Notes under the pieces: generated by a model
What the model was told of the DNA's origin: nothing
Seen by the model: only the letters and a program-made list of their open reading frames with translations
Database searches by the model: none
Shown here: positions 48,596 to 57,912 of the stretch, one piece after another
Layout of the letters: each line of letters starts with the position of its first letter
Position numbering within the stretch: the first letter of the stretch is position 1
Program-made: the position numbers and the translations under genes
NCBI RefSeq assembly: GCF_900116015.1
Contig: NZ_FOYH01000001.1
Location: 1 to 64,000, forward strand
Length of the DNA stretch: 64,000 bases
Direction of reading: 5' to 3'
From: Enterobacter sp. kpr-6
Lineage (GTDB): Bacteria; Pseudomonadota; Gammaproteobacteria; Enterobacterales; Enterobacteriaceae

Positions 48596-49869
48596 GCCTC
48601 CAGCATGGTGCGGATATGCACCTGCTGCTGTTCGCTCAAGGCTTCCACCGCATGAATGAGCGGCGGGGAAAAGAGCGGCAGTTGCGTGGTGTAGGGCGTG
48701 ACGATCAGCGCCACTTCGCGCGGCGCACCTTCCTGCTGGAAGGTGGTCAGCGGCAGATGTTTGATATTGAGCGGCAGTAACGTCAGTTCACGGAGCTGCT
48801 GCTCAATTTCCGCTTCCCGCGCCGGATCGTTGTCGACCAGGATCAGTACCTGTTTTTCATGCAGATCGGTCTCCTGCATCAGCCAGGCCCCAAAAATCAC
48901 CGCCACCAGCCCGGTCTCTTCATCGGTAAAACGTAAATCGTACTCCTGCTCCATGCCGGACATCGCCTCACGGGTGGTGCGCATCAGGCGCGGGTAGAGC
49001 CGGTTAATCTCTTCAGGCAGGCTGTTATCAATGCCGATGCCAAAATAGCTGCGGTCCAGCGCCAGCGCCAGATGGCTGTAAAGCTGATCTGTCAGTCCCT
49101 GCTCGTCGCTAAAACGCATCCCGGAGAGGGCGTAAAAACGGGTGATCATCTGACTGACGGCGCGACGCAGGCGCATATCCTGCAAATGGGCATCGCGGAT
49201 GGGATCGGGCGTGCGTACCATCATAAACAGCACCGCCAGAAACAGGTGTTCGGACTCCTGGGGCAGGGCGGTCACCCGTCGCTTCCAGTGGCGGATAATC
49301 TCCTGCGCGGCAAGATATTCGGCGCGGGTCTGCGTCCACGCCTGCTGCACCGGATTAAATTGCGGCGTCAGGCCAAGCTGATGTTGCAACAGGCAATATT
49401 GCAGGTAGAGGCGCAAAAACTGCATGTCCCGGCACTCAAACTGGCGTTGCAACGTGCGGGAGCATAAATTGAGCAGCGCCTGCAAATTGGTGTCGTCATA
49501 CAGGGTTCGGGCGATGCCATATTCGCGGAGTGCGGTTTTGAGCGACGGCGTAAAATGCTGCGTGATGAAATGCGGGCACAGCCGCAGCGCGCGGCGCAGC
49601 CAGTGCACCAGGCACAGGCGTTGATCGAGGATGGACCCTTCAAGCTGGTAGCTGCCGTCAGGCTTTGTGATAATGTTCAGCCGGTGATAACGCTGGATCT
49701 CAACCCCCGCGTCGGCTATATCTTGCCGGGTCATCTCATCATCCACACCGTTCAGCTTGCCAATCGACGCCAGGGTGGTGCCGGGTCCGGGCAGCGCGAG
49801 CATCAGAAAGGCGTGGCAGCGGCGCTGGGGGCTGGAGAGGGCAGATGGGGGCGTTATCACAAGGGTCAT
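48592..49869 (-). CDS. csiE: Stationary-phase-inducible protein CsiE
   Basis: CsiE is a conserved protein induced on carbon starvation in E. coli (sigma-S and CRP dependent); its role is unknown. The 425 residues show an N-terminal winged-helix-like part and helical PRD-type regions (about 160-300), as in BglG/MtlR-class regulators. A Rossmann-like C-terminal part (about 330-400, KQVLILVDNDPAREAEIEQQ) resembles the EIIB-like end of such proteins. It may be a degenerate PTS-controlled regulator. The ATG is at 49869 with GGAG upstream. Confidence 0.93.
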   Translation of the reverse strand: MTLVITPPSALSSPQRRCHAFLMLALPGPGTTLASIGKLNGVDDEMTRQDIADAGVEIQRYHRLNIITKPDGSYQLEGSILDQRLCLVHWLRRALRLCPHFITQHFTPSLKTALREYGIARTLYDDTNLQALLNLCSRTLQRQFECRDMQFLRLYLQYCLLQHQLGLTPQFNPVQQAWTQTRAEYLAAQEIIRHWKRRVTALPQESEHLFLAVLFMMVRTPDPIRDAHLQDMRLRRAVSQMITRFYALSGMRFSDEQGLTDQLYSHLALALDRSYFGIGIDNSLPEEINRLYPRLMRTTREAMSGMEQEYDLRFTDEETGLVAVIFGAWLMQETDLHEKQVLILVDNDPAREAEIEQQLRELTLLPLNIKHLPLTTFQQEGAPREVALIVTPYTTQLPLFSPPLIHAVEALSEQQQVHIRTMLEA

Positions 49870-49993
49870 CTGTTAGGCTCCAGTCAGGGTATTAGATAAC
49901 AATAGCTAAAGGTTAGCGTGATGAAAGCGCACCGGATGGCCTTTCCCTCAGGAATGCGGGGGAGCATCACAGAATTTTTCACGTGAGGAACAC

Positions 49994-50632
49994 ATGCAAA
50001 TAGTTAAACAATGCGGTATTGCACTCTTTCTCGCGCTTTTATCGCTACCCGTTTTCGCACATCCCCACAGCTTTATCAGCCTGCAAACCGAGCCGGTGGT
50101 GGAAAATGACCAGCTCATCGCCCTGCAAATGCGCTGGAAGATGGATGAAATCACTTCAGCAGATCTACTGTATGACGCGGGCGACGCAAAGCCTGGCGAT
50201 GAGGTCTGGAAAAAACTTGCCGCTGAAGTGATGGCGAATGTGCTGGGGCAGAACTATTTCACCGAGGTCTGGCATAACGGGCAAAAAGTAAAATTTCTCA
50301 ACCGCCCGACGGCTTATGGCCTGGCGCGCGAAGGGCATCAGGCGGTGCTGACATTCACCCTGCCGCTGGCCGCTCCGCAGCCTGTTGCCGGGCAGACCTT
50401 CACCTTCTCAACCTTTGATCCCACCTATTACGTGGACATGAGCTATCAGCATGACCAGGATGTGACGCTCCCGGCCCCGCTTAAGACGCGCTGCAACGTC
50501 AAGGTGCAGACCCCGACGCCGGGCGAAGACACGCTGATGTTTGCACAGTCGCTCGATAAAGAAGACGCCCCGCCGGAGGATATGGACCTGGGCAAACAAT
50601 TTGCACAAACGGTGGCGTTGTCATGTCAGTAA
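49994..50632 (+). CDS. DUF1007 family periplasmic protein
   Basis: A 212-residue exported protein of family DUF1007. The signal peptide (MQIVKQCGIALFLALLSLPV) has a predicted cut after FA at residue 22, which would leave mature His-Pro-His at the N-terminus (HPHSFISLQ). An exposed N-terminal histidine plus the second histidine could bind Ni, Co, Cu or Zn. The remainder shows no catalytic motif I recognise. It overlaps the next gene, a nickel/cobalt-type exporter, by ten bases, so the two should act together in metal handling. GTGAGGAA lies upstream of the ATG. Confidence 0.85.
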   Translation: MQIVKQCGIALFLALLSLPVFAHPHSFISLQTEPVVENDQLIALQMRWKMDEITSADLLYDAGDAKPGDEVWKKLAAEVMANVLGQNYFTEVWHNGQKVKFLNRPTAYGLAREGHQAVLTFTLPLAAPQPVAGQTFTFSTFDPTYYVDMSYQHDQDVTLPAPLKTRCNVKVQTPTPGEDTLMFAQSLDKEDAPPEDMDLGKQFAQTVALSCQ

Positions 50633-51603
50633 TCAGCCAGACGATAAAACCGTCCCGGCGCTGGCTGGCACTCTGGCCGCTGGCGCTGTTGCTTATCGTC
50701 GCTGTAGCGGGCGGTATTCTGCTCTGGCAGCAGTGGCCGCGCGTGATGCTGATAAGCACGGGCTGGCAGCGTGAAATGAACATGCAGATGAGCCGGTTAC
50801 TGGCAGGCGTGGCGGAAAACCCGACCCAGGCGGGCGGGGCGCTGCTTCTGTTCAGCTTTATCTATGGGGTGCTGCACGCGCTCGGGCCGGGTCACGGCAA
50901 AATCGTCATCACCACCTGGCTTGCTACGCATCCGTCAAAGCTGAAGTCCAGTATCGGCCTGACGCTGGCCTCTTCATTACTTCAGGGGCTGGTGGCGATT
51001 GCGCTGGTGGTGATTGTGCTGACGCTGCTGCACCTGCCTGCGCGCCAGCTCCATCTGAGCAGTTTCTGGCTGGAGAAAGCCAGCTACGCGCTGGTGGGCG
51101 TACTCGGCGTGTTGCTGTGCTGGCGGGCCATTAAAAAGCTACGGGCGTTGCTGGCCAGGCCGAAATTCCGCGCCTTTAGGCCGCATCATGTGCATCACGA
51201 AAACTGCGGCTGCGGGCATCAGCATCTGCCGACTCAGGCGCAAATGGAGAGCGGTGACGACTGGCGCGCGCGGCTGGCGATTGTACTGTCGATGGGGATG
51301 CGCCCCTGTTCCGGCGCAATCATGGTGCTGCTGTTCAGTAAAGTCATTGGCGTGTTTGCCTGGGGCATGGCGTCGGCACTGGCGATGGCGGCGGGAACAT
51401 CGCTGACCATTACGTCGCTGGCCCTGCTGGTGCACAGCTTTCGCCAGCTGGCGGTTAAACTCAGTGGTCATAAAGCACCGGTGCTGTGGCGGCAGGTCGG
51501 CTGGACGTCGCTTGCGCTGGCGGGCGGCATCATTTTGCTGATTGCCGCCGTGGTGATGTGGATGAGCGCGGTGCCGGCGGGCAGGGGATTGCGCCCGTTC
51601 TGA
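50623..51603 (+). CDS. NicO/RcnA-family nickel-cobalt transporter
   Basis: A 326-residue integral membrane protein with about seven hydrophobic segments. The family motif YGVLHALGPGHGKIVI is near residue 85, and the second signature MGMRPCSGAIMVLLFS is near 225. Between them a histidine-rich cytoplasmic loop at about 187-200 (HHVHHENCGCGHQH) probably binds metal. RcnA-type members export Ni and Co; the direction here is inferred. This locus (csiE-yfhR) has no such gene in E. coli, and no RcnR-type repressor is nearby. Confidence 0.88.
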   Translation: MSVISQTIKPSRRWLALWPLALLLIVAVAGGILLWQQWPRVMLISTGWQREMNMQMSRLLAGVAENPTQAGGALLLFSFIYGVLHALGPGHGKIVITTWLATHPSKLKSSIGLTLASSLLQGLVAIALVVIVLTLLHLPARQLHLSSFWLEKASYALVGVLGVLLCWRAIKKLRALLARPKFRAFRPHHVHHENCGCGHQHLPTQAQMESGDDWRARLAIVLSMGMRPCSGAIMVLLFSKVIGVFAWGMASALAMAAGTSLTITSLALLVHSFRQLAVKLSGHKAPVLWRQVGWTSLALAGGIILLIAAVVMWMSAVPAGRGLRPF

Positions 51604-51608
51604 GCGCG

Positions 51609-52457
51609 CTACTTTTTCTGCTCCAGCGCATGCAGGTAAAAATCGACCAGCGCATTACGGTAGCGATCGTTATGAACGGGCAGCAGCGCGTCGATGTGGC
51701 GTCCACCGTCAATCATGATCTTTTGCCGGGGCGCTTTCGCTTCGGCAAACAGCCGTTCGCTATGCTGCCATGGGATCATGGCATCGTTTGTACCGTGGAA
51801 AAACAGCAGGGGAATCGGGCTTAAACCGGCGATATAGCGGCTGGCGCTGTAGGTGTCATCAAGCAGAATGCCCGCGCCCGGCACCTTATCGCTGGCAATG
51901 GCGCTATAGGAAAAGAAGGTGGAATCCAGCGCGATGGCGTTGATGCCAGACCGATCGCCCCGTCCCACGGCGGCAACGATATTATTACCGCCCAGGCTCT
52001 GACCGAGTAACAGCAGGCGCTGCGGGTCGATGTCCTGACGCTTGCGAACATACTCAATTGCGCTTTGCGTATCATCACATAATCCTTCGGGGCTGGGTTC
52101 TCCCTCTGACGCGCCATATCCCCGGTAGTCGAACATAAAGACGTTGAAATTACGCGCGGGAAGCCAGCTTACAAAAGACCAGTAGTGGGTGACATTCCCG
52201 CCGTTGCCATGCGCATGAATCACGGTCCCTGCGGCCTCTTTTGGCGACGCGTTTTCTGCGGGGATAAACCACCCGGTCAGTTGCGTGCCATCTTTCGCCC
52301 TGAATTGAACGAGTTCGGCCGAGGCGGGCATGGAGGCATAATTTTCTTTATCAGGATGGTAGAAAAGACTCAGCGCAATGCGCGATAACGATGCGGTGCA
52401 GTAGCCCAGCATCAACAGAATAGTGACAAGCAGTATTACCCGGCGACGTTTGCTCAT
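51609..52457 (-). CDS. yfhR: Alpha/beta hydrolase YfhR
   Basis: A 282-residue serine hydrolase of the S9-like/BEM46 group. An N-terminal membrane anchor (VILLVTILLMLGYCTASLS) is followed by the hydrolase fold, with the oxyanion segment HAHGNGGN, the YRGYGAS strand and the nucleophile motif GQSLGG near residue 155. The acid and histidine are likely in HGTNDAMIP and GGRHID. The substrate is unknown. It is tail-to-tail with the metal transporter (five bases apart) and lies downstream of suhB on the same strand. Confidence 0.92.
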   Translation of the reverse strand: MSKRRRVILLVTILLMLGYCTASLSRIALSLFYHPDKENYASMPASAELVQFRAKDGTQLTGWFIPAENASPKEAAGTVIHAHGNGGNVTHYWSFVSWLPARNFNVFMFDYRGYGASEGEPSPEGLCDDTQSAIEYVRKRQDIDPQRLLLLGQSLGGNNIVAAVGRGDRSGINAIALDSTFFSYSAIASDKVPGAGILLDDTYSASRYIAGLSPIPLLFFHGTNDAMIPWQHSERLFAEAKAPRQKIMIDGGRHIDALLPVHNDRYRNALVDFYLHALEQKK

Positions 52458-52568
52458 TCTCGTTCCTTAAGATGATCTCACTGAAGGGGCTGGAGAGTGC
52501 GTAACAGGCGGGGGAAAGTAAAGATGGGGAGGGGGAATTCGGAAGAACGCCCGGGCGGAAGGGGAAAG

Positions 52569-52707
52569 CCCCTCACCCTAACCCTCTCCCGTGGGGAGAG
52601 GGGACCGCCCGGTGCGTAACGCGGGCTGGGCTTTCTCCCTCTCCCGTGGGGAGAGGGCATCACATCGACTTTCTCCCTCTCCCTGAGGGAGAGGGCCGGG
52701 GTGAGGG
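52569..52707. repeat. REP-like palindromic element, locus 3 (compound)
   Basis: Opens with CCCCTCACCCTAACCCTC and closes with GAGAGGGCCGGGGTGAGGG. Three inner hairpins of CTCCCTCTCCCGTGGGGAGAGGG type lie between. The segment GGGCTTTCTCCCTCTCCC is partly repeated. It fills most of the 260-base space between suhB and yfhR, directly after the suhB stop. Confidence 0.9.
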
Positions 52708-52717
52708 TAAAACGAAA

Positions 52718-53524
52718 TTAACGCTTCAGCGCTTCGCTCAGCTCATCGCGCATATTCGCCAGCATCGCTTTCACCACACGCGGGTTACCGGCAACGAGGT
52801 TACCGCTGTGCATGTAGTTGTGGTTGCCGGTGAAATCACAGACCAGACCGCCTGCTTCACGAACCAGCAGTTCGCCTGCGGCGAAATCCCATGGCTTCAG
52901 GCCGATTTCAAAGAAACCGTCCACGCGGCCAGCGGCAACGTAAGCCAGATCCAGCGCGGCAGAACCGGTGCGGCGGAAGTCTGCACACTCAGTGAACAGT
53001 TTGCCGATGATGTTCATGTACGCCGGTGCGTGGTGTTTTGCTTTGAACGGGAAACCGGTCGCCAGAATGGTGCCATCCAGATCTCGGGCAATGCTGCCGC
53101 GCAGACGGTAACCGTTCAGCTGTGCGCCCTGACCACGGGAGGAGGTGAACAGCTCGTTACGCATTGGATCGTAAACCACGGCAACTTCTGTACGGCCTTT
53201 AATGCGTACGGCGATGGACACCGCGAAGTGCGGCAGACGTTTGATAAAGTTGGTGGTGCCATCCAGTGGATCGATAATCCATTGCACATCCTGATCTTCG
53301 CCAACATGCTCACCGCTTTCTTCGGTGATGATGGTGTGTTGCGGGTAAGATTTGCGAATCGTGTCGATAATCACCGCTTCGGCGGCTTTATCTACGTTGG
53401 TCACGAAATCGTTGCTGCCTTTCTGGCTCGCTTCTACGGAGTCAGGAGTTTCATAGTGTTTGGCAATTACATTACCCGCCTTGCGCGCTGCGCGCACGGC
53501 GATGGTCAACATTGGATGTTGCAT
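52718..53524 (-). CDS. suhB: Inositol-1-monophosphatase / Nus factor SuhB
   Basis: SuhB dephosphorylates inositol 1-phosphate in vitro; in cells it joins the NusA/B/E/G complex that prevents early termination of rRNA transcription. The 268 residues contain the metal sites EESG (E67) and DPLDGTTNF (D84, D87), and the later WDFAAGELLVREAGG motif. The ATG is at 53524. A minus-strand TATAGT at 53571-53576 is a likely -10. It is divergent from trmJ. Confidence 0.98.
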   Translation of the reverse strand: MQHPMLTIAVRAARKAGNVIAKHYETPDSVEASQKGSNDFVTNVDKAAEAVIIDTIRKSYPQHTIITEESGEHVGEDQDVQWIIDPLDGTTNFIKRLPHFAVSIAVRIKGRTEVAVVYDPMRNELFTSSRGQGAQLNGYRLRGSIARDLDGTILATGFPFKAKHHAPAYMNIIGKLFTECADFRRTGSAALDLAYVAAGRVDGFFEIGLKPWDFAAGELLVREAGGLVCDFTGNHNYMHSGNLVAGNPRVVKAMLANMRDELSEALKR

Positions 53525-53644
53525 CGGTTACTCTCACTGGATGTTAAAGAACGGGGGAAAACGGCGCGTACTATACCAGCCCATTCGAATTATGTCTTCG
53601 GTTTATGATAATATGCGGCAATATTCTTTAGACGTAGAAAAACT

Positions 53645-54379
53645 ATGCTGCAAAATATCCGAATCGTACTGGTCGAAACCTCTCACACCGGCAACATGGG
53701 CTCTGTCGCCCGGGCCATGAAAACCATGGGCCTGACTAATCTTTGGCTGGTCAATCCGCTGGTAAAACCCGACTCGCAGGCGATTGCCCTTGCTGCCGGT
53801 GCCAGTGACGTAATCGGCAATGCACAGATCGTTGATACCCTCGATGACGCCTTAGCCGGATGCAGTCTGGTGGTTGGCACCAGCGCCCGTTCACGCACGC
53901 TGCCGTGGCCGATGCTGGATCCGCGCGAGTGCGGGCTTAAAAGCGTGAGTGAAGCGCAGCACGCGCCGGTGGCGCTGGTCTTCGGTCGTGAGCGCGTCGG
54001 GCTGACCAATGACGAGTTGCAAAAGTGCCATTATCACGTGGCCATTGCCGCTAACCCGGAATACAGCTCGCTGAATCTGGCGATGGCAGTGCAGGTGATT
54101 GCCTATGAAGTGCGCATGGCCTGGCTGGCGGCGCAGGAAAGCGGTGAGCAGCAGACAACAGAAGAAGAAACCCCATACCCGCTGGTGGACGATCTTGAGC
54201 GCTTTTACGGTCACCTGGAGCAAACGCTGCTCTCCACCGGCTTCATTCGTGAAAGCCATCCGGGGCAGGTAATGAACAAACTTCGCCGTCTGTTTACCCG
54301 CGCCCGCCCAGAAAGCCAGGAGCTGAATATCCTGCGCGGAATGCTGGCGTCAATTGAGCAGAAAAATAAAGATCAGTGA
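53645..54379 (+). CDS. trmJ: tRNA (cytidine/uridine-2'-O-)-methyltransferase TrmJ
   Basis: TrmJ methylates the ribose of residue 32 in several tRNAs. The 244-residue SPOUT enzyme has the three motifs [33 protein letters not shown] and [16 protein letters not shown] that form the knotted SAM site. A helical C-terminal extension (about 165-244) aids dimerisation and tRNA binding. The ATG is at 53645; TATGATAAT at about 53604 is a likely extended -10. The isc operon follows. Confidence 0.97.
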   Translation: MLQNIRIVLVETSHTGNMGSVARAMKTMGLTNLWLVNPLVKPDSQAIALAAGASDVIGNAQIVDTLDDALAGCSLVVGTSARSRTLPWPMLDPRECGLKSVSEAQHAPVALVFGRERVGLTNDELQKCHYHVAIAANPEYSSLNLAMAVQVIAYEVRMAWLAAQESGEQQTTEEETPYPLVDDLERFYGHLEQTLLSTGFIRESHPGQVMNKLRRLFTRARPESQELNILRGMLASIEQKNKDQ

Positions 54380-54387
54380 TCTCTTTT

Positions 54388-54413
54388 GCCCGGCGGAGTG
54401 GTCCTTGCCGGGC
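54388..54413 (+). terminator. Possible terminator after trmJ
   Basis: A 7-bp stem GCCCGGC / GCCGGGC with a 12-base loop starts eight bases after the trmJ stop. The tail GCTTATG is weak. Confidence 0.4.
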
Positions 54414-54476
54414 GCTTATGTCGTCATCCGACATCCCGCATGATTACGCTAAAAGCCATACGGCACGAAAGGTTAA

Positions 54477-54534
54477 ATACCTGACTAAAATGGTCAAGTA
54501 AATAGTTGACCATTTTAGTCGGGAATGTCAGACT
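54477..54534 (+). promoter_or_regulatory. iscR promoter with two type 1 IscR sites
   Basis: Two 25-base IscR sites abut at 54477-54501 and 54502-54526; both fit the type 1 pattern ATA-N4-GAC-N8-GTC with small deviations. Inside them, GACTAAAATGGTCAA (54483-54497) and TTGACCATTTTAGTC (54506-54520) form a perfect 15-bp inverted repeat. The -35 TTGACC (54506-54511) lies within the second site, so [2Fe-2S]-IscR would block RNA polymerase, as in E. coli. Confidence 0.88.
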
Positions 54535-54604
54535 TGCGCCTGCTATGCAACACACCATTTTAATAACAACCCCGGGCAGGGGCGCGTTTGAGGTTAAGTA
54601 AGAC

Positions 54605-55096
54605 ATGAGACTAACATCTAAAGGCCGTTATGCCGTTACCGCAATGCTGGACGTTGCGCTCAATTCTGAGTCCGGTCCGGTACCGTTGGCAGATATTTCA
54701 GAACGTCAGGGCATTTCACTTTCTTATCTTGAACAGCTGTTTTCCCGCCTGCGCAAAAATGGCCTTGTTGCCAGCGTTCGTGGTCCGGGCGGCGGTTATT
54801 TATTAGGTAAAGACGCCAATCACATCGCCGTAGGTGAAGTGATCAGCGCCGTTGACGAATCCGTAGACGCCACCCGTTGCCAGGGTAAAGGCGGCTGCCA
54901 GGGCGGCGATAAATGCCTGACCCACGCGCTGTGGCGCGACCTGAGCGACCGACTGACCGGCTTCTTAAATAACATTACGCTGGGCGAACTGGTAAACAAC
55001 CAGGAAGTGCTGGATGTTTCCGATCGTCAGCACAGCCACGACACACCACGCACTACCCGCGCGCAAGACGCGATCGACGTTAAACTGCGCGCCTGA
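54605..55096 (+). CDS. iscR: Fe-S cluster regulator IscR
   Basis: IscR is an Rrf2-family regulator. With a [2Fe-2S] cluster it represses the isc operon; without it, it still controls type 2 sites such as suf. The 163 residues hold a winged helix ([20 protein letters not shown] recognition region, about 39-58) and the cluster ligands C92, C98, C104 and H107, all present. The ATG at 54605 follows TAAGTAAGAC. Confidence 0.99.
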   Translation: MRLTSKGRYAVTAMLDVALNSESGPVPLADISERQGISLSYLEQLFSRLRKNGLVASVRGPGGGYLLGKDANHIAVGEVISAVDESVDATRCQGKGGCQGGDKCLTHALWRDLSDRLTGFLNNITLGELVNNQEVLDVSDRQHSHDTPRTTRAQDAIDVKLRA

Positions 55097-55342
55097 TTAC
55101 CCGTCATCCTTCGGGTTGCAGATGCGTTGGCTGCATTTGTTCACCCCAGTCACTTACTTGTGTAAGCTCCTGGGGATTCGCAAATTTGCCGCCTTTCTGC
55201 AACGCGAATGATTTAGGGTAATAACTATATAAAAAAATAGATTTCTGAATCAGGCCGGGATGCTCGCGTCCCGATCATCCGGTTGTACATCCTCCGGTTG
55301 CCTGGTTCCTTGCATTAGAGTGATGTACGGAGCTTAAGAGCA
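55097..55342 (+). other. iscR-iscS intergenic region
   Basis: A 246-base stretch without a gene. It contains near-repeats ATCATCCGGTTG and ACATCCTCCGGTTG around 55275-55300 and several short inverted repeats. In E. coli the corresponding region lets the sRNA RyhB degrade iscSUA while sparing a stable iscR fragment. I did not see an intrinsic terminator. Confidence 0.5.
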
Positions 55343-56557
55343 ATGAAATTACCGATTTATCTCGACTATTCCGCAACCACGCCGGTGGACCCGCGTGTTG
55401 CTGAGAAAATGATGCAGTTTCTGACAATGGACGGGACGTTTGGTAACCCGGCTTCCCGCTCCCACCGTTTTGGCTGGCAGGCGGAAGAGGCGGTGGATAT
55501 CGCCCGTAACCAGATTGCTGAACTGATCGGCGCAGACCCGCGTGAGATCGTTTTCACGTCCGGCGCGACAGAATCCGACAACCTGGCGATCAAAGGTGCA
55601 GCCAACTTCTATCAGAAAAAAGGCAAGCACATTATCACCAGCAAAACCGAGCACAAAGCCGTGCTCGACACCTGCCGTCAGCTTGAGCGTGAAGGGTTTG
55701 AAGTGACCTACCTCGCCCCGCAGCGCAACGGCATTATCGACCTGAAAGAACTCGAAGCGGCGATGCGTCCTGACACCATCCTCGTTTCCATCATGCATGT
55801 GAACAACGAAATCGGCGTGGTGCAGGACATTGCGACCATCGGCGAACTGTGCCGTGCGCGTGGCATCATCTTCCACGTTGATGCCACCCAAAGCGTGGGC
55901 AAAATCCCGGTTGATTTGACCCAGATGAAAGTAGATCTGATGTCCTTCTCCGGTCACAAAATTTACGGGCCGAAAGGTATCGGTGCACTGTACGTGCGTC
56001 GTAAGCCGCGTATCCGTATCGAAGCCCAGATGCACGGTGGCGGTCACGAGCGCGGTATGCGTTCCGGCACTCTGCCTGTTCATCAGATCGTTGGCATGGG
56101 TGAAGCTTACCGTATTGCCAAAGAAGAGATGGAAGGCGAAATGGCGCGTCTGCGCACGCTGCGTAACCGTCTGTGGAACGGCGTTAAGGATATGGAAGAA
56201 GTCTACCTTAATGGCGATCTGGAGCAGGGCGCACCGAACATCCTCAACGTCAGCTTTAACTACGTTGAAGGCGAGTCGCTGATCATGGCCCTGAAAGACC
56301 TGGCCGTATCATCCGGTTCCGCCTGTACGTCTGCGAGTCTGGAACCGTCCTACGTGCTGCGCGCGCTGGGCATGACCGACGAACTGGCGCACAGTTCTAT
56401 CCGTTTCTCTTTGGGCCGTTTCACGACTGAAGAAGAGATCGACTACACCATCGAGCTGGTTCGTAAATCCATTGGCCGTCTGCGCGACCTTTCTCCGCTG
56501 TGGGAAATGTTCAAACAGGGCGTGGATCTGAACAGCATCGAATGGTCACATCATTAA
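55343..56557 (+). CDS. iscS: Cysteine desulfurase IscS
   Basis: IscS takes sulfur from cysteine as a persulfide and passes it to IscU, TusA and ThiI. The 404 residues match E. coli. The PLP lysine K206 is in [12 protein letters not shown], and the persulfide cysteine C328 is in [10 protein letters not shown] on its flexible loop. The C-terminal IscU-binding end (NSIEWSHH) is intact. The ATG at 55343 follows GGAGCTTAAGAGCA. Confidence 0.99.
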   Translation: MKLPIYLDYSATTPVDPRVAEKMMQFLTMDGTFGNPASRSHRFGWQAEEAVDIARNQIAELIGADPREIVFTSGATESDNLAIKGAANFYQKKGKHIITSKTEHKAVLDTCRQLEREGFEVTYLAPQRNGIIDLKELEAAMRPDTILVSIMHVNNEIGVVQDIATIGELCRARGIIFHVDATQSVGKIPVDLTQMKVDLMSFSGHKIYGPKGIGALYVRRKPRIRIEAQMHGGGHERGMRSGTLPVHQIVGMGEAYRIAKEEMEGEMARLRTLRNRLWNGVKDMEEVYLNGDLEQGAPNILNVSFNYVEGESLIMALKDLAVSSGSACTSASLEPSYVLRALGMTDELAHSSIRFSLGRFTTEEEIDYTIELVRKSIGRLRDLSPLWEMFKQGVDLNSIEWSHH

Positions 56558-56584
56558 TCGGTTTCGACATCAGGAGAATTAAAA

Positions 56585-56971
56585 ATGGCTTATAGCGAAA
56601 AAGTAATCGATCACTACGAAAACCCGCGCAACGTTGGCTCTTTCGACAACAGCGATGACAGCGTTGGCAGCGGCATGGTGGGTGCACCGGCCTGTGGCGA
56701 CGTAATGAAGCTGCAAATCAAAGTGAACAACGACGGCATCATCGAAGACGCGCGTTTTAAAACCTACGGCTGCGGCTCCGCGATTGCGTCAAGCTCGCTG
56801 GTGACTGAGTGGGTAAAAGGCAAATCTCTGGACGAAGCGCAGGCGATCAAAAACACCGATATCGCTGACGAGCTGGAACTGCCGCCGGTGAAAATCCACT
56901 GCTCTATCCTTGCAGAAGATGCGATTAAGGCCGCGATTGCGGATTACAAAAGCAAACGTGACGCCAAATAG
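56585..56971 (+). CDS. iscU: Fe-S cluster scaffold protein IscU
   Basis: IscU is the scaffold on which clusters are built before transfer. The 128 residues keep C37, D39, C63 and C106, and the LPPVK motif (99-103) recognised by HscA. It starts 27 bases after iscS with AGGAG upstream of the ATG. Confidence 0.99.
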   Translation: MAYSEKVIDHYENPRNVGSFDNSDDSVGSGMVGAPACGDVMKLQIKVNNDGIIEDARFKTYGCGSAIASSSLVTEWVKGKSLDEAQAIKNTDIADELELPPVKIHCSILAEDAIKAAIADYKSKRDAK

Positions 56972-56982
56972 TTGAGGTTTGT

Positions 56983-57306
56983 ATGTCGATTACCCTTAGC
57001 GACAGTGCTGCCGCGCGAGTAAATTCCTTCCTGGCCAACCGTGGTAAAGGGTTTGGTCTGCGTCTGGGCGTCAGAACCTCTGGTTGTTCTGGCATGGCCT
57101 ATGTACTGGAATTTGTCGACGAGCCGGCGGTAGAAGATACCGTCTTCGAAGACAAAGGCGTGAAAGTCGTGGTCGATGGCAAAAGCCTGCAATTCCTCGA
57201 CGGTACTCAACTGGACTTCGTCAAAGAAGGTCTGAACGAAGGGTTTAAATTCACCAACCCGAACGTAAAAGATGAGTGCGGTTGCGGCGAAAGCTTCAAC
57301 GTTTAA
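56983..57306 (+). CDS. iscA: A-type Fe-S carrier protein IscA
   Basis: IscA carries iron or clusters to target proteins. The 107 residues keep C35 (TSGCSG) and the C-terminal pair C99 and C101 ([11 protein letters not shown]). It is 11 bases after iscU. A terminator-like hairpin follows before hscB. Confidence 0.98.
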   Translation: MSITLSDSAAARVNSFLANRGKGFGLRLGVRTSGCSGMAYVLEFVDEPAVEDTVFEDKGVKVVVDGKSLQFLDGTQLDFVKEGLNEGFKFTNPNVKDECGCGESFNV

Positions 57307-57322
57307 TCGTGCCTGAATAAAG

Positions 57323-57360
57323 AAACCCCACCGCAGCGTGCTGTGCGTGGGGTTTGTTTT
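57323..57360 (+). terminator. Terminator-like hairpin between iscA and hscB
   Basis: A 9-bp stem AAACCCCAC / GTGGGGTTT, then GTTTT. The loop itself can pair in part (GCAGCGTGCTGTGC). Because hscB-hscA-fdx lie downstream in the same operon, it is probably a partial terminator or an mRNA-processing signal that lowers their expression. Confidence 0.7.
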
Positions 57361-57382
57361 AATGGCTTAACAGTGGATTGCT

Positions 57383-57898
57383 ATGGATTACTTCACCCTC
57401 TTTGGGCTGTCAGCCAGCTATCACCTTGATACCCAGGCACTGGCAGCGCGTTTTCAGGATCTGCAACGTCAGTATCATCCCGATCGTTTTGCCAGCGGAA
57501 CGGCCGCCGAACAGCTTGCCGCCGTGCAACACTCCGCCAATATCAATCAGGCCTGGCATACGCTGCGTCACCCGCTGACGCGCGCCGAATACCTGCTTTC
57601 CCTGCACGGTTTCGATCTCGCCTCCGAGCAGCACACCGTGCGCGACACCGCCTTTTTGATGGAGCAGCTTGAGCTTCGCGAAGAGCTGGACGACATCGAA
57701 CAGGAAAAAGACGAGGCGCGTCTTGAAGCCTTTATCGCGCGTGCCAAAAGCCAGTTTGATGCGCGCTTAGCGCAAATGGTTGAACAATTAGACAGCGAGG
57801 CGTGGGACGCGGCGGCTGACACCGTGCGTAAACTGCGTTTTCTCGATAAACTTCGCAGCAGTGCTGAACAACTCGAAGAAAAACTGCTCGATTTTTAA
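57383..57898 (+). CDS. hscB: Co-chaperone HscB
   Basis: HscB is a J-domain protein that brings IscU to HscA and stimulates its ATPase. The 171 residues have the HPD motif at 32-34 (YHPDRF) in an N-terminal J domain and a helical C-terminal domain that binds IscU. The ATG is at 57383. hscA follows after 14 bases. Confidence 0.98.
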   Translation: MDYFTLFGLSASYHLDTQALAARFQDLQRQYHPDRFASGTAAEQLAAVQHSANINQAWHTLRHPLTRAEYLLSLHGFDLASEQHTVRDTAFLMEQLELREELDDIEQEKDEARLEAFIARAKSQFDARLAQMVEQLDSEAWDAAADTVRKLRFLDKLRSSAEQLEEKLLDF

Positions 57899-57912
57899 TT
57901 CTGGAAGCAATT

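Noticed and set aside
52646-53608. A 320-codon open frame on the plus strand opposite suhB
   Set aside because: It begins in the palindromic repeat and runs antisense through suhB; no coding evidence.
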